Source: Clostridiales bacterium (GTDB taxonomy: Bacteria > Bacillota > Clostridia > Christensenellales > CAG-917). Taken from it: 64,000 nt of DNA. The notes under the pieces are model-generated. The model was not told where the DNA came from and searched no databases. It was given only the letters and a program-made list of their open reading frames with translations. Where the stretch lies: the NCBI GenBank assembly GCA_022009995.1, contig CP091734.1, forward strand, positions 62,001-126,000. Direction: 5' to 3'. Each line of letters opens with the position of its first letter. Position 1 is the stretch's first letter. A program made the translations under genes and the position numbers. This document shows positions 1 to 7,989 of this stretch, one piece after another.

Positions 1-117
1 GCGCCAAAAGTCTTCGGGCGTCATACCAAGGCTCGGAATAAAGCCGTAGTCCTGCATATCCTTGTCCGTGAGCGTTTTGTCAAAATCGTAAATCAATGCG
101 ACAATATTTCTTTTCAT
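1..117 (-). CDS. HAD-superfamily hydrolase, N-terminal fragment running off the window
   Basis: Only the first 39 codons are present; the remainder lies left of base 1. The frame opens at the ATG at 117-115 and contains DFDKTLTD, the haloacid-dehalogenase motif I (DxDxT), whose first Asp is the family nucleophile. HAD enzymes are mostly phosphatases. The form FDKTLTD is common in phosphoserine-phosphatase-like members, but the substrate cannot be told from this fragment. It lies downstream of the decarboxylase genes and is separated from them by a terminator, so it is probably a separate transcription unit. Confidence 0.75.
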   Translation of the reverse strand, partial: MKRNIVALIYDFDKTLTDKDMQDYGFIPSLGMTPEDFWR

Positions 118-169
118 ACCTTATATTATACCACGCGCGAAAAAGATATTCAAGGGATTTTTTGTGCAA

Positions 170-193
170 TAAAAAACCCCGAAATACCGGGGT
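170..193 (-). terminator. Rho-independent terminator after the decarboxylase gamma gene
   Basis: Read on the minus strand: a 6-bp GC-rich stem (ACCCCG / CGGGGT) with a short loop, followed by a run of T. It lies just after the stop of the small gamma-like gene. Confidence 0.75.
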
Positions 194-214
194 ATTTTAT
201 TTGATAAAGACTTT

Positions 215-481
215 TTATTCGGGCTTATTCTCGTCGATGGTTTGGATCCTCTTTTCGGCGCGCGCCCCTTTTTTCGCCTCGTATTTTTCTTTCAGCTTGT
301 CTTTAAGGGGTTTGTAGCCTTCCTTTTCCTTGTTTTTCGCAATTCTTTTTTCGATATACTGCATAAGTTTGACAAGGATAATAAGGATTGCGATCACGAT
401 AAACACCGCAAGCACGCCGTATCCCATAATTTCCAGGGATTTCATTACGTTTTCTTTGACTGCCGATACTGCGTATAACAT
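215..481 (-). CDS. OadG-like small membrane subunit of a sodium-translocating decarboxylase
   Basis: An 88-residue protein with one strong membrane helix near residues 18-40 (GYGVLAVFIVIAILIILVK) and a charged, Lys/Glu-rich cytoplasmic tail. This is the layout of gamma subunits of oxaloacetate/methylmalonyl-CoA decarboxylase sodium pumps, which anchor the soluble carboxyltransferase to the beta subunit. Sequence in this family is weakly conserved, so the call rests mainly on size, topology and position 12 bp after the beta-subunit gene. AAGGAGG eight bases before the ATG fixes the start. No alpha (carboxyltransferase) or biotin-carrier gene is in the window. Confidence 0.7.
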   Translation of the reverse strand: MLYAVSAVKENVMKSLEIMGYGVLAVFIVIAILIILVKLMQYIEKRIAKNKEKEGYKPLKDKLKEKYEAKKGARAEKRIQTIDENKPE

Positions 482-493
482 AGTTTCGCCTCC

Positions 494-1587
494 TTATAAA
501 ACAAGACCGATGATAAGGCCGCCGACGATTGCGGACGCGATTTGTCCCGAAACGTTTGCGCCGACAGCGTGCATCAGAAGGTGATTTGTAGGATCTTCCT
601 TAATTCCCATTTTCTGCACTATTCGCGCGCTCATGGGGAATGCGGAAATACCAGCCGCGCCGATCATGGGATTGATTTTTTCTTTCAGGAACAAGTTCAT
701 GACTTTTGCAAGCATCACGCCCGAGAACGTGTCGAAAATGAATGCACAAAGTCCCAGCCCCATAATCATAAGAGTCTGGACGGTTATGAAGTTTTCGGCT
801 TTCATCGTAAACGCGATGGTGATGCCCAAAAACAGCGTAACAAGGTTTGTCAGCACGTCTTTTGCGGTGTCGGTAAGGTAATTCAGCACGCCGCACTCTC
901 TTATGAGGTTGCCGAACATAAGCATGCCGACAAGCGACAACGACGCGGGCGCGATAAGCCCCGACACAATCGTTACGAGAATGGGGAACAGAATTTTCGT
1001 GCGTTTCGAAACCGAAGCGGGCTTGTATTCCATACGGATCAGACGCTCTTTTTGGTTGTCGTGAGTTTGATGACCGCGGGCTGAATAATCGGCACGAGCG
1101 CCATATACGAATACGCGACGACCATAATTGGTCCGACGTAATTACTTTTTAAGGTTTGCGCGACGACAATCGACGTAGGTCCGTCCGCCGCCCCGATAAT
1201 ACCGATCGACGCAGCGTCTTCGATGCTGAATCCGCAAGCTGCGGCAAGCAAAATCGTCAAAAATATGCCGAATTGCGCCGCCCCGCCGAACAAGAACAAC
1301 TTCGGGTTTGAAAGCAGCGGCCCGAAATCGATCATCGCGCCGATACCGATAAAGAGTACAAGCGGCATAATCTCGTTCATTTCGATTCCGATTGCGAAAA
1401 GACTGCTCATTACGCCCTCCGCGCCCGAAAACGGAATGTTGATAAGAATCGCACCGAATCCCATCGGCAACAACAGCGCGGGTTCCATATCCTTTTTGAT
1501 TGCAAGGAAAATCAACAGCGCGCCGAGACACCACATTATTACCTGTTGCCAGGTAACGGCTGCTATGGTTTCGTACAAAAATTCCAT
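494..1587 (-). CDS. oadB: Sodium ion-translocating decarboxylase beta subunit (frame broken once)
   Basis: Integral-membrane subunit that couples decarboxylation (of oxaloacetate, methylmalonyl-CoA or glutaconyl-CoA) to sodium export. About 364 residues once repaired, normal for the family. Visible hallmarks are GIGAMIDFGPLLSNP, GAADGPTSIVVA, and a C-terminal GAAGISAFPMSARIVQ with HAVGANVSGQIAS. The frame is broken in a run of five A (1049-1053 on the plus strand). With six A the two halves join as KKERLIRMEYK, exactly as expected, so I read one gene. The ATG at 1587 is preceded by CGGAGG. An in-frame TTG upstream lies inside the leader terminator and is rejected. Transcription passes through a riboswitch leader. 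The substrate-specific alpha subunit must be encoded elsewhere. Confidence 0.9.
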
Positions 1588-1597
1588 AAATCCTCCG

Positions 1598-1710
1598 AAA
1601 AAATATGGCAAGACTGTTGAACAGTCTTGCCAATTGTGATTAAACCAGAATAAAAATTCGTGTTAGTGACTTAATCTCGCCTTATAAAGACGACGGCTAC
1701 TCCCTATTAC
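1598..1710 (-). promoter_or_regulatory. yybP-ykoY-type (manganese) riboswitch with overlapping terminator
   Basis: On the minus strand the leader starts AATAG-GGAGTAGC and ends GGCAAGA-CTGTT. AATAG pairs with CTGTT as P1, and GGAGTAGC and GCAAGAC are the conserved loop elements of the yybP-ykoY aptamer. Between them is a stem GATTAA/TTAATC enclosing the asymmetric loop TCACTAACACG opposite CTGG, matching the family pattern TCnnnAAnnCG opposite CYGG. The 3' strand of P1 is also the ascending arm of a 12-bp terminator (1607-1631) followed by a T run, so P1 formation would block termination and give an ON switch. The metal-sensing role is known for the family. Control of a decarboxylase is read from position. 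Confidence 0.78.
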
Positions 1711-1716
1711 GAAATA

Positions 1717-1745
1717 ATAATATTAAATCGCAAAAATTTTGTCAA
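1717..1745 (-). promoter_or_regulatory. Sigma-A promoter for the riboswitch-oadB-oadG transcript
   Basis: TTGACA at 1745-1740, 17-bp spacer, TATTAT at 1722-1717 (minus strand). Start of transcription is predicted within a few bases of 1710, immediately at the 5' end of the aptamer. Confidence 0.8.
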
Positions 1746-1751
1746 CGGTTT

Positions 1752-2806
1752 TCAGTTAAGTCTTACTACCCAGCCGAATTCGTCCTTGATTCTGCCGTAC
1801 TGAATCCCGGTGAGAGTGTCGTAAAGCCAGCCGGTGATTTTGCCCATTTTGCCGTCGTTTATGGTCATCACGTCGTCCTTGTAGCCGATTGTGCCGACGG
1901 GAGAAATAACAGCCGCCGTACCCGTGCCGAACGCCTCGTTAAGTTTCCCTTCCTTATAATCATTTTCAAGTTCGTCAATGGAAACCGCGCGTTCTTCGAC
2001 GGTGTATCCCGCGTGTTTCAGGACTTTGATTGCGCTGTCGCGGGTGATGCCGGGGAGAATCGTGCCGTCAAGCCACGGCGTAACGACTTTTCCGTCCAGA
2101 ACAAAGAACATATTCATGCTGCCGACTTCGCCGACGTACTTTTTCTCTTTCGCGTCCATCCACAAAACCTGCTCGTACCCTTTCTGTTTCGCAACTTCCG
2201 CCGCAAGCAGACTTGCCGCATAGTTGCCGCCGCATTTGCACTCGCCCGTGCCGCCGAGAGCCGCGCGGTTGAACACGTCTTCAACGTAAATACGCGTGGG
2301 TTCGAGCCCGTGAGCGTAATAACTGCCGACAGGACTTAAAATGACAAAGAAAATGTATTTCTTGCTGGGGTGCACGCCAAGGAAGTTTCGTTTGCGATCA
2401 TCGTCGGACGGATATAAAGGCTGGTGCCGGGATCTGTCGGAATCCAATCCTTTTCGATGCGGACAAGTTCAAAAATACCTTCCAGCACTTCATCCACGGG
2501 AAGTTCCGCCATGCACAGACGTTTCGCGCTTCTGTTCATACGAAGGATGTTGTCGCGCGGACGGAACATCGTGATTTTTCCGTCGGTGTTTTTATAGGCT
2601 TTCATACCCTCGAAAATTTCCTGACCGTAATGGAAAACGACGCTTGCTGGGTTCACCGCGATGTCAGAAAAAGGTCTGATCTCGACCTCTCCCCATTTGC
2701 CGTCGACGTACTCCATATAAAGCATGTGGTCGGTGAAGTATTTTCCGAACCCGAGGTTTTTGAAATCGGGTTTTTGCTTCAAGTTTTCAGTCAAAGTGAT
2801 TTTCAT
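1752..2806 (-). CDS. ilvE: Branched-chain amino acid aminotransferase (frame broken once)
   Basis: PLP enzyme that transfers amino groups between Leu/Ile/Val keto acids and glutamate, the last step of branched-chain amino acid synthesis. About 351 residues, normal for class IV bacterial BCATs. The N-terminal part has FHYGQEIFEGMKAY and FRPRDNILRMNRSAKRL. The PLP lysine is the K of GECKCGGNYAASL, followed by LWMDAKEKKYVGEVGSMN. The frame breaks at about 2383: one base is missing in a TTT codon, so NETFLGVHP reads as NETSLACTP before the correct frame resumes at HPSKKYIFF. Last gene of a four-gene minus-strand operon, 16 bp after the YigZ gene. No T-box leader is present. Confidence 0.92.
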
Positions 2807-2822
2807 ATCTATACCTCAAATT

Positions 2823-3449
2823 TTATTCAAAAACGTAATAAGCGGTTGCGCCTTTTAAGACCGAAACCTGCCCCAAAAGCGCGCACGTAATATCCTTTTC
2901 GATATTGTCCGCGTCTTCCTTCGGCACCGCAATCGTCATTTTGACGTTGTCGGCAAAATCGGTGCTTAAAGTTGCAAAAACCTTGTCTTTAAGTGCCTGT
3001 AACAGCGCGTTGTACATTTCGTACCCGCACTTGATTTCCAGCGAAACGCCGACGACGTTCTTAACTATTTTTGCATTTTCGACGGTTTCTGCAACGGCGC
3101 GCGTATATGCGGAAACAAGCCCGCCCGCGCCAAGTTTTACGCCGCCGAAATATCTCGTGACGACCGCAGCCGTCATGAAAATTCCTTTCTTTTTCAACAC
3201 TTCCAGCATGGGTTGTCCCGCCGTGCCCTGCGGCTCTCCGTCGTCGGAAAAGCGTTGTTCCGTGCCCGCCGCGTTACTTATGAAAGCATAGCAGTTGTGG
3301 GTTGCGTCGGAATACTTTTTCTTCACGCTTTTCACAAACGACAAAGCGTCGTCGAAACCGTCGATTCTTTTCAAAGTGCAGATAAACCTGCTTCTTTGAA
3401 TGACGATTTCGCGCGTCGTTTCGCCCGTTGCCGAAAGATAAAAATCCAT
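2823..3449 (-). CDS. YigZ/IMPACT family protein
   Basis: A 208-residue intact protein of the UPF0029 / YigZ family. Visible conserved stretches are SRFICTL near residue 20, THNCYAF near 51, SDDGEPQGTAGQPML near 68 and TRYFGGVKLGAGGL near 98, the last being the family signature. Structures of relatives show an N-terminal S5-like fold and a C-terminal EF-G-like ferredoxin fold. In eukaryotes the relative IMPACT acts in translational control, but the bacterial function is not established. Its ATG overlaps the tyrS stop by one base, indicating translational coupling. Confidence 0.88.
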   Translation of the reverse strand: MDFYLSATGETTREIVIQRSRFICTLKRIDGFDDALSFVKSVKKKYSDATHNCYAFISNAAGTEQRFSDDGEPQGTAGQPMLEVLKKKGIFMTAAVVTRYFGGVKLGAGGLVSAYTRAVAETVENAKIVKNVVGVSLEIKCGYEMYNALLQALKDKVFATLSTDFADNVKMTIAVPKEDADNIEKDITCALLGQVSVLKGATAYYVFE

Positions 3450-4639
3450 TATTTCACGCTCACCTTAAAGTGAACTTTTTTGCCCTTGTGAATGATGAAT
3501 TCGCGGCTTGTAACTTCCGCGTTGACGTCCGTTACCTTGTCGTCGTTCACGCGGATACCGCCGCCTTCGATAAGACGACGAGCCTCGCTTTTGCTCGGAG
3601 CGACGCCGATTGCGACAAGGATATCGATGACTTTCGTCGTGCCTTCTTCAATTGTTTTTTCGGGCATTTCCGCACCGTCGCCGAACGCGCCTTTCGACTG
3701 TTTCAAGGAAAGATCCGCGTCGTCTTTGCCGTGGACGAGTTTGGTGAGTTCATAGGCAAGCACTTCTTTCGCGCGGTTCATACGTTCGTCTTTGTATCTG
3801 CAAAGTTCCGCGATTTCGTCAAGGTCGATTTCGGTGAGGAGTTTCAGGCATTTCGACGTCCGCGTCGTCGATATTACGCCAGTACTGGAAGAATTCGTAA
3901 GGCGAGGTTTTTTCGCGGTCGAGCCATACCGCGCCTTTTTGGGTTTTGCCCATTTTCTTGCCTTCGGAAGTCGTGAGAAGCGCGGACGTCATCGCAAACG
4001 CGTCCTTGCCCTCTTTGCGCCTTATAAGGTCGACTCCCGCAAGCATATTCGACCACTGATCGTCGCCGCCGCATTCGAGCTCGCACCCGTATTTCTGTTG
4101 AGAACAAGAAAGTCGTACGCCTGCATCAGCATATAGTTGAATTCCAAAAAGGTAAGACCTTTTTCAAGGCGTTGTTTATAACATTCCGCCGTAAGCATTT
4201 TGTTGACGGAAAACACGCTGCCGATTTCACGCAAAAAGTCGATGTAGTTCAGGTCTTTCAGCCAGTCGGCGTTGTTGACCATAATCGCGGCGTTTTCGCC
4301 CTCAAACGACAAAAATTTACTCATTTGTTCCTTAAAGCAATCGCAGTTATGTTGCACGGTTTCGGCGGTCATGACCTTTCTCAAATCGCTTCTCCCCGAC
4401 GGATCGCCGATCATACCCGTGCCTCCGCCGATAAGGATAATGGGACGATGTCCCGCTTTCTGCATCCATCTCATGACGATAAGCTGAATGAAGTGTCCGA
4501 CGTGCAGGCTGTCCGCCGTCGGATCGAAGCCGATATAAAACGACATGTGCTCCGAGCCGAGCTTTTTATATAAATCTTCTTCGTAAACGGTTTGCTTAAT
4601 AAAACCGCGCGCTTTAAGAGTATCGAATACGTTTTCCAT
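3449..4639 (-). CDS. tyrS: Tyrosyl-tRNA synthetase (frame broken twice)
   Basis: Charges tRNA-Tyr. Class I synthetase: HIGH-like motif as HVGH near residue 47, then GGGTGMIGDPSGR, ECGGDDQWSN and the KMSKS-equivalent KMGKT. A C-terminal S4 RNA-binding domain contains SEARRLIEGGGIRVND. Repaired length is about 397 residues, normal for bacterial TyrRS. Two breaks occur: one A missing near 4092-4094 (restoring NRKYGCELECGGDDQW) and a length change in the A run at 3851-3853 (restoring DVEKCLKLLTEIDLDEI). As this is usually an essential gene, real inactivation is unlikely unless a second copy exists. It starts 5 bp after the upstream aminotransferase stop. No T-box was found because the gene is internal to an operon. 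Confidence 0.93.
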
Positions 4640-4644
4640 TTATC

Positions 4645-5835
4645 TTAGTCCTCCAATAATTTCGTAAAGTATTCCGCAAGGGATTTTATCCCTTTTTCGA
4701 TTTGTTCTTCCGTTGCGTTGGAATAGTTAAGGCGGAAAGTGTTGAATGTTTTGCCGTCCGCAAAGAACGAACTTCCGGGCACGTAGGCGCAGCCCGTTTT
4801 TTCGACGACGTCCTTAAAGATATCGTCGGTGTTTATGCCCTTTCTTGCAAATTCCGCAAATATGAACAGCCCGCCGTCGGGATTCGTGAACCTTATTCCC
4901 TTTGGCATATATTTTTGAATCGCCGCGTACATCGCGTCCTTTTTCGCCTTATAAACGGGAATGATTTCGTCGATATGGGTGTCGAGCCGACCTTCCCTTA
5001 TATATCTGTCGATTATCGCCTGCGACAGCGACGAAGTGTGCACGTCGGACGCCTGCTTCCCGATTGTCAGTTTCCTTATGATTTCGGGTGCCGCAACGAC
5101 AACTCCCGTACGAAGCCCCGGCGAGATCACCTTTGAGAAACTCGTCTGATAAATCACGATGCCGTCCGTATCGTACGACTTAATCGACGGCACTCTTTCG
5201 CCCGAAAACCTTATTTCGCCATAAGGGTTGTCTTCAAGGATTATCACGCCGTGTTTTTTGCAGATTGCGTAAATCGCTTCTCGTTTTTCCTTTGACAGCG
5301 TTTTGCCCGAAGGATTGCTGAAATTCGGCACGAGATACAAAATTTTCGGCGCGTAAAACACGATCTTTTTCGCAAGGTCAAGGATATTTATCCCGTCCTC
5401 GTCGCTGTCGACGCCGATTGCCTCGCCCTCGTACGTTTTAAGGATATGGAGCGCTGCAAGATAAGTCGGATTTTCGACAAGCACCCTGTCGCCTTTGTTG
5501 ATAAACGCCTTGAACGTAAGGTCGATACCCTGTTGTCCGCCCGACACGATAAGCGTCGATTCTGGCGTGGCGGTAACGCCGTCGCGACGGACGTATTCCC
5601 CTGCCGATTCGATAAGCGGACGATACCCTTCCGTGCCGCCGTATTGCAGAATTTCCGCGCCGTTTTCCGACAACACCTTGTCGGCGATTTCCCTGATTTC
5701 GTCAACGGGCAAAGTTTCCTTTGCGGGAAAGCCGCCTGCGAAACTTATTATCCCCGGGGTTGACAAAAGTTTGAAAATCTCACGGATTGCGTTGCCCTTC
5801 AAATTTTTTAATCTGTCTGAAAACTGATATTCCAT
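4645..5835 (-). CDS. PLP-dependent aminotransferase, class I/II (2-aminoadipate-type)
   Basis: A 396-residue intact fold-type I aminotransferase. The N-terminus (IISFAGGFPAKETLPVDEI) resembles the LysN/2-aminoadipate and aromatic aminotransferase group related to MocR C-terminal domains. LVPNFSNPSGKTLS and the PLP lysine region YQTSFSKVISPGLRTG are visible, with R376-like carboxylate-binding FRLNYS near the end. Substrate is uncertain. Being first in an operon with tyrS and ilvE, a role in aromatic or branched-chain amino acid transamination is plausible but inferred. Its promoter (TTGCAG, 18 bp, TATAAT) lies in the divergent intergenic region. Confidence 0.85.
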   Translation of the reverse strand: MEYQFSDRLKNLKGNAIREIFKLLSTPGIISFAGGFPAKETLPVDEIREIADKVLSENGAEILQYGGTEGYRPLIESAGEYVRRDGVTATPESTLIVSGGQQGIDLTFKAFINKGDRVLVENPTYLAALHILKTYEGEAIGVDSDEDGINILDLAKKIVFYAPKILYLVPNFSNPSGKTLSKEKREAIYAICKKHGVIILEDNPYGEIRFSGERVPSIKSYDTDGIVIYQTSFSKVISPGLRTGVVVAAPEIIRKLTIGKQASDVHTSSLSQAIIDRYIREGRLDTHIDEIIPVYKAKKDAMYAAIQKYMPKGIRFTNPDGGLFIFAEFARKGINTDDIFKDVVEKTGCAYVPGSSFFADGKTFNTFRLNYSNATEEQIEKGIKSLAEYFTKLLED

Positions 5836-5867
5836 TATTTTACCGATATTTCATAAACATTTCGGAT

Positions 5868-5897
5868 ATTATACCACACAAGTCGCGTAAACTGCAA
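5868..5897 (-). promoter_or_regulatory. Promoter of the aminotransferase-tyrS-yigZ-ilvE operon
   Basis: TTGCAG at 5897-5892, 18-bp spacer, TATAAT at 5873-5868 on the minus strand, about 30 bp before the start codon. Confidence 0.65.
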
Positions 5898-5976
5898 AGG
5901 ATATTCGCCACAAAAAACGACATTGCTTATTTTTTTTGTCAATTTGGCGATAACGCTTTTATTTTTCCGACGTTTA

Positions 5977-5985
5977 TGATATACT
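5977..5985 (+). promoter_or_regulatory. Extended -10 promoter for the NifU-like / GGGtGRT pair
   Basis: TGATATACT, an extended -10 element with a TG one base before the hexamer, about 45 bp before the start codon. The -35 region is poor, as expected for extended -10 promoters. Confidence 0.45.
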
Positions 5986-6031
5986 GTTGAAAGTTAAAAT
6001 AATAACAAACTCTTTCGGAGGTATATGACAA

Positions 6032-6724
6032 ATGCAATACTCAAATGAAGTTGTTGAAATGTGCTGTGTCAAAAAAGGTCCCAACCACGGTCCCTCCCCC
6101 ATTCCCGAGGAAGGCAAATGGATTCAGGCAAAAGAAATTAAGGACATCAGCGGTTTCACTCACGGCGTAGGCTGGTGCGCTCCCCAACAAGGCGCGTGCA
6201 AACTTTCCCTTAACGTCAAAAACGGCGTTATCGAAGAAGCCCTTGTCGAAACGATCGGTTGCAGCGGTATGACTCACTCTGCGGCTATGGCTGCCGAAAT
6301 TCTTACCGGCAAAACCATTCTCGAAGCGCTCAATACCGACCTTGTATGCGACGCAATCAACACCGCAATGCGCGAACTGTTCCTGCAAATCGTTTACGGT
6401 CGTTCCCAGTCCGCTTTCTCGGACGACGGTCTTGTTATCGGCGCGTCCCTCGAAGACCTCGGAAAAGGTCTGAGAAGCCAGGTCGGCACGATGTTCTCCA
6501 CAAAGGCAAAAGGCGTACGCTACCTTGAAATGGCAGAAGGCTACGTCACCCGCGTCGGTCTTGACGAAGAAGGCGAAGTCATCGGTTACGAATTCGTCCA
6601 CCTCGGAAAAATGATGGAAATGATCAAAAAAGGCGTTTCCGCCGACGAAGCGCTCAAAAAATGTACGGGAAGTTACGGCCGTTTCGCAACCGCCGCAAAA
6701 TACATCGACCCCCGCAAAGAGTAA
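6032..6724 (+). CDS. NifU-like iron-sulfur cluster assembly scaffold protein
   Basis: A 230-residue intact protein. Residues 45-90 carry GACKLSLNV and ETIGCSGMTHSAAMAAEIL, the Cys-containing core of NifU/IscU N-domain-like and TSCPD-type proteins. Database annotation usually names this family iron-sulfur scaffold; direct biochemical proof for this subfamily is not known to me. It is paired with the GGGtGRT gene 15 bp downstream, an association I recall from many Clostridia. GGAGG at 6017-6021 supports the ATG at 6032; the ATG at 6024 opens only seven codons. Cytoplasmic, no signal peptide. Confidence 0.75.
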   Translation: MQYSNEVVEMCCVKKGPNHGPSPIPEEGKWIQAKEIKDISGFTHGVGWCAPQQGACKLSLNVKNGVIEEALVETIGCSGMTHSAAMAAEILTGKTILEALNTDLVCDAINTAMRELFLQIVYGRSQSAFSDDGLVIGASLEDLGKGLRSQVGTMFSTKAKGVRYLEMAEGYVTRVGLDEEGEVIGYEFVHLGKMMEMIKKGVSADEALKKCTGSYGRFATAAKYIDPRKE

Positions 6725-6739
6725 TAGGAGGATACTGCA

Positions 6740-7738
6740 ATGATCAAATTCGAAGGTTATGAAAGACGTATTGATAAAATCATGGGTGTCCTTAAAGAAT
6801 ACGGCATCGCTTCCCTTGAAGACGCGCAGAAAATCTGCCTGGACAAAGGCGTTGACTGCGACGCAATCGTAAAAGGTATCCAACCCATCGCGTTCGACAA
6901 CGCCGTCTGGGCTTATACCGTAGGCTGTGCAATCGCAATCAAGAAACTGCAAAAAAGCCGCGGACGCCGCCGAAGCAATCGGTATCGGTCTGCAATCGTT
7001 CTGCATTCCGGGCTCGGTCGCGGAAAACCGCAAAGTCGGTCTCGGTCACGGCAACCTCGCCGCAATGCTCCTTCGCGACGAAACCAATGCTTCGCTTTCC
7101 TTGCAGGTCACGAAAGTTTCGCGGCAGCAGAAGGCGCAATCGGTATCGCGCGCTCGGCAAACAAGGTTCGTAAAGAGCCCTTGCAAGTCATTCTGAACGG
7201 GCTTGGAAAAGACGCCGCTTTCATCATCAGCCGCATAAACGGCTTCACCTACGTACAAACCGATTACGACCAGTACACCGATACCCTTAAAGTCGTCAAA
7301 ACCACCGCTTACAGCGACGGCGAACGCGCAAAGGTTCGTTGCTACGGCGCAAACGACGTGAACGAAGGCGTTGCTATCATGCGCCACGAAAGCGTCGACG
7401 TTTCCATCACCGGCAACAGCACCAACCCCACCCGTTTCCAACATCCCGTTGCAGGCACTTACAAGAAATGGTGCTGGGATAACGGCAAAAAATACTTCTC
7501 CGTTGCGTCGGGCGGCGGCACGGGACGTACCCTGCACCCCGATAACATGGCGGCAGGCCCCGCGTCTTACGGCATGACCGATACGATGGGACGTATGCAC
7601 AGCGACGCACAGTTCGCAGGAAGCAGCTCCGTTCCCGCTCACGTCGAAATGATGGGACTTATCGGTATGGGTAACAATCCTATGGTTGGCGCAACCGTTG
7701 CTTGTGCTGTTGCAGTACAAGAAGGTATGAACAAATAA
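6740..7738 (+). CDS. GGGtGRT family protein (two compensating frame breaks)
   Basis: About 332 residues. The diagnostic motif SGGGTGRTLHPDNMA is in the C-terminal third. Function of the family (Pfam GGGtGRT) is unknown; its constant pairing with a NifU-like scaffold suggests a metal-cluster or redox role. Bases 6957-7086 are out of frame. Six A at 6951-6956 should be five, and AA at 7086-7087 should be AAA. Corrected, the stretch reads KLQKAADAAEAIGIGLQSF and later CFAFLAGHESFAAAEGAIG, instead of the Arg-rich nonsense in the raw translation. Anyone using the raw translation will have about 45 false residues in the middle. AGGAGG precedes the ATG. Confidence 0.85.
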   Translation: MIKFEGYERRIDKIMGVLKEYGIASLEDAQKICLDKGVDCDAIVKGIQPIAFDNAVWAYTVGCAIAIKKLQKSRGRRRSNRYRSAIVLHSGLGRGKPQSRSRSRQPRRNAPSRRNQCFAFLAGHESFAAAEGAIGIARSANKVRKEPLQVILNGLGKDAAFIISRINGFTYVQTDYDQYTDTLKVVKTTAYSDGERAKVRCYGANDVNEGVAIMRHESVDVSITGNSTNPTRFQHPVAGTYKKWCWDNGKKYFSVASGGGTGRTLHPDNMAAGPASYGMTDTMGRMHSDAQFAGSSSVPAHVEMMGLIGMGNNPMVGATVACAVAVQEGMNK

Positions 7739-7786
7739 TAAAAAGCAACGGGGGTTTTGAATAAACCCGCCTCTTGCACAAACATC

Positions 7787-7815
7787 AAACGGCACTCGTA
7801 AGGGTGCCGTTTTTG
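7787..7815 (+). terminator. Terminator after the GGGtGRT gene, first copy
   Basis: Stem AAACGGCAC / GTGCCGTTT with loop, followed by T run. It is the first of two related hairpins downstream of this gene. Confidence 0.75.
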
Positions 7816-7825
7816 GTTTATTTAA

Positions 7826-7873
7826 AACCGTTGCTTGTGCTGTTGCAGTACAAGAAGGAATGAGCAAATAATA
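7826..7873 (+). repeat. Duplicated 3' end of the GGGtGRT gene
   Basis: Bases 7826-7873 repeat 7693-7740, the last 14 codons and stop of the GGGtGRT gene, with an offset of 133 bp. Differences are few: GGT to GGA (silent) and AAC to AGC (Asn to Ser). No start or upstream coding sequence accompanies it. The unit plus its hairpin looks like a tandem duplication, or recombination with a paralogue. Confidence 0.8.
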
Positions 7874-7894
7874 ATAATTACATTTTTCAAGCAA

Positions 7895-7920
7895 AAACGG
7901 CACTCACGTGAGTGCCGTTT
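7895..7920. terminator. Bidirectional terminator between GGGtGRT and the histidine kinase
   Basis: A perfect 26-base palindrome (arms AAACGGCACTCAC / GTGAGTGCCGTTT) with T-rich sequence on both sides, able to end transcripts from both converging genes. Confidence 0.75.
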
Positions 7921-7989
7921 ACTTTTGTTTTTTTTGAAAAATCCATAACTTGGCAACGCCAAATATCACTGCGTAAACAATATCACTTT

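Noticed and set aside
494..1587. Two separate decarboxylase beta genes, or a pseudogene
   Set aside because: One A added to the run at 1049-1053 joins the halves exactly as in the family. The same kind of break occurs across the window.
6041..7033. 330-codon frame opposite the NifU-like gene
   Set aside because: Antisense shadow covering two real genes, with no recognisable motif.
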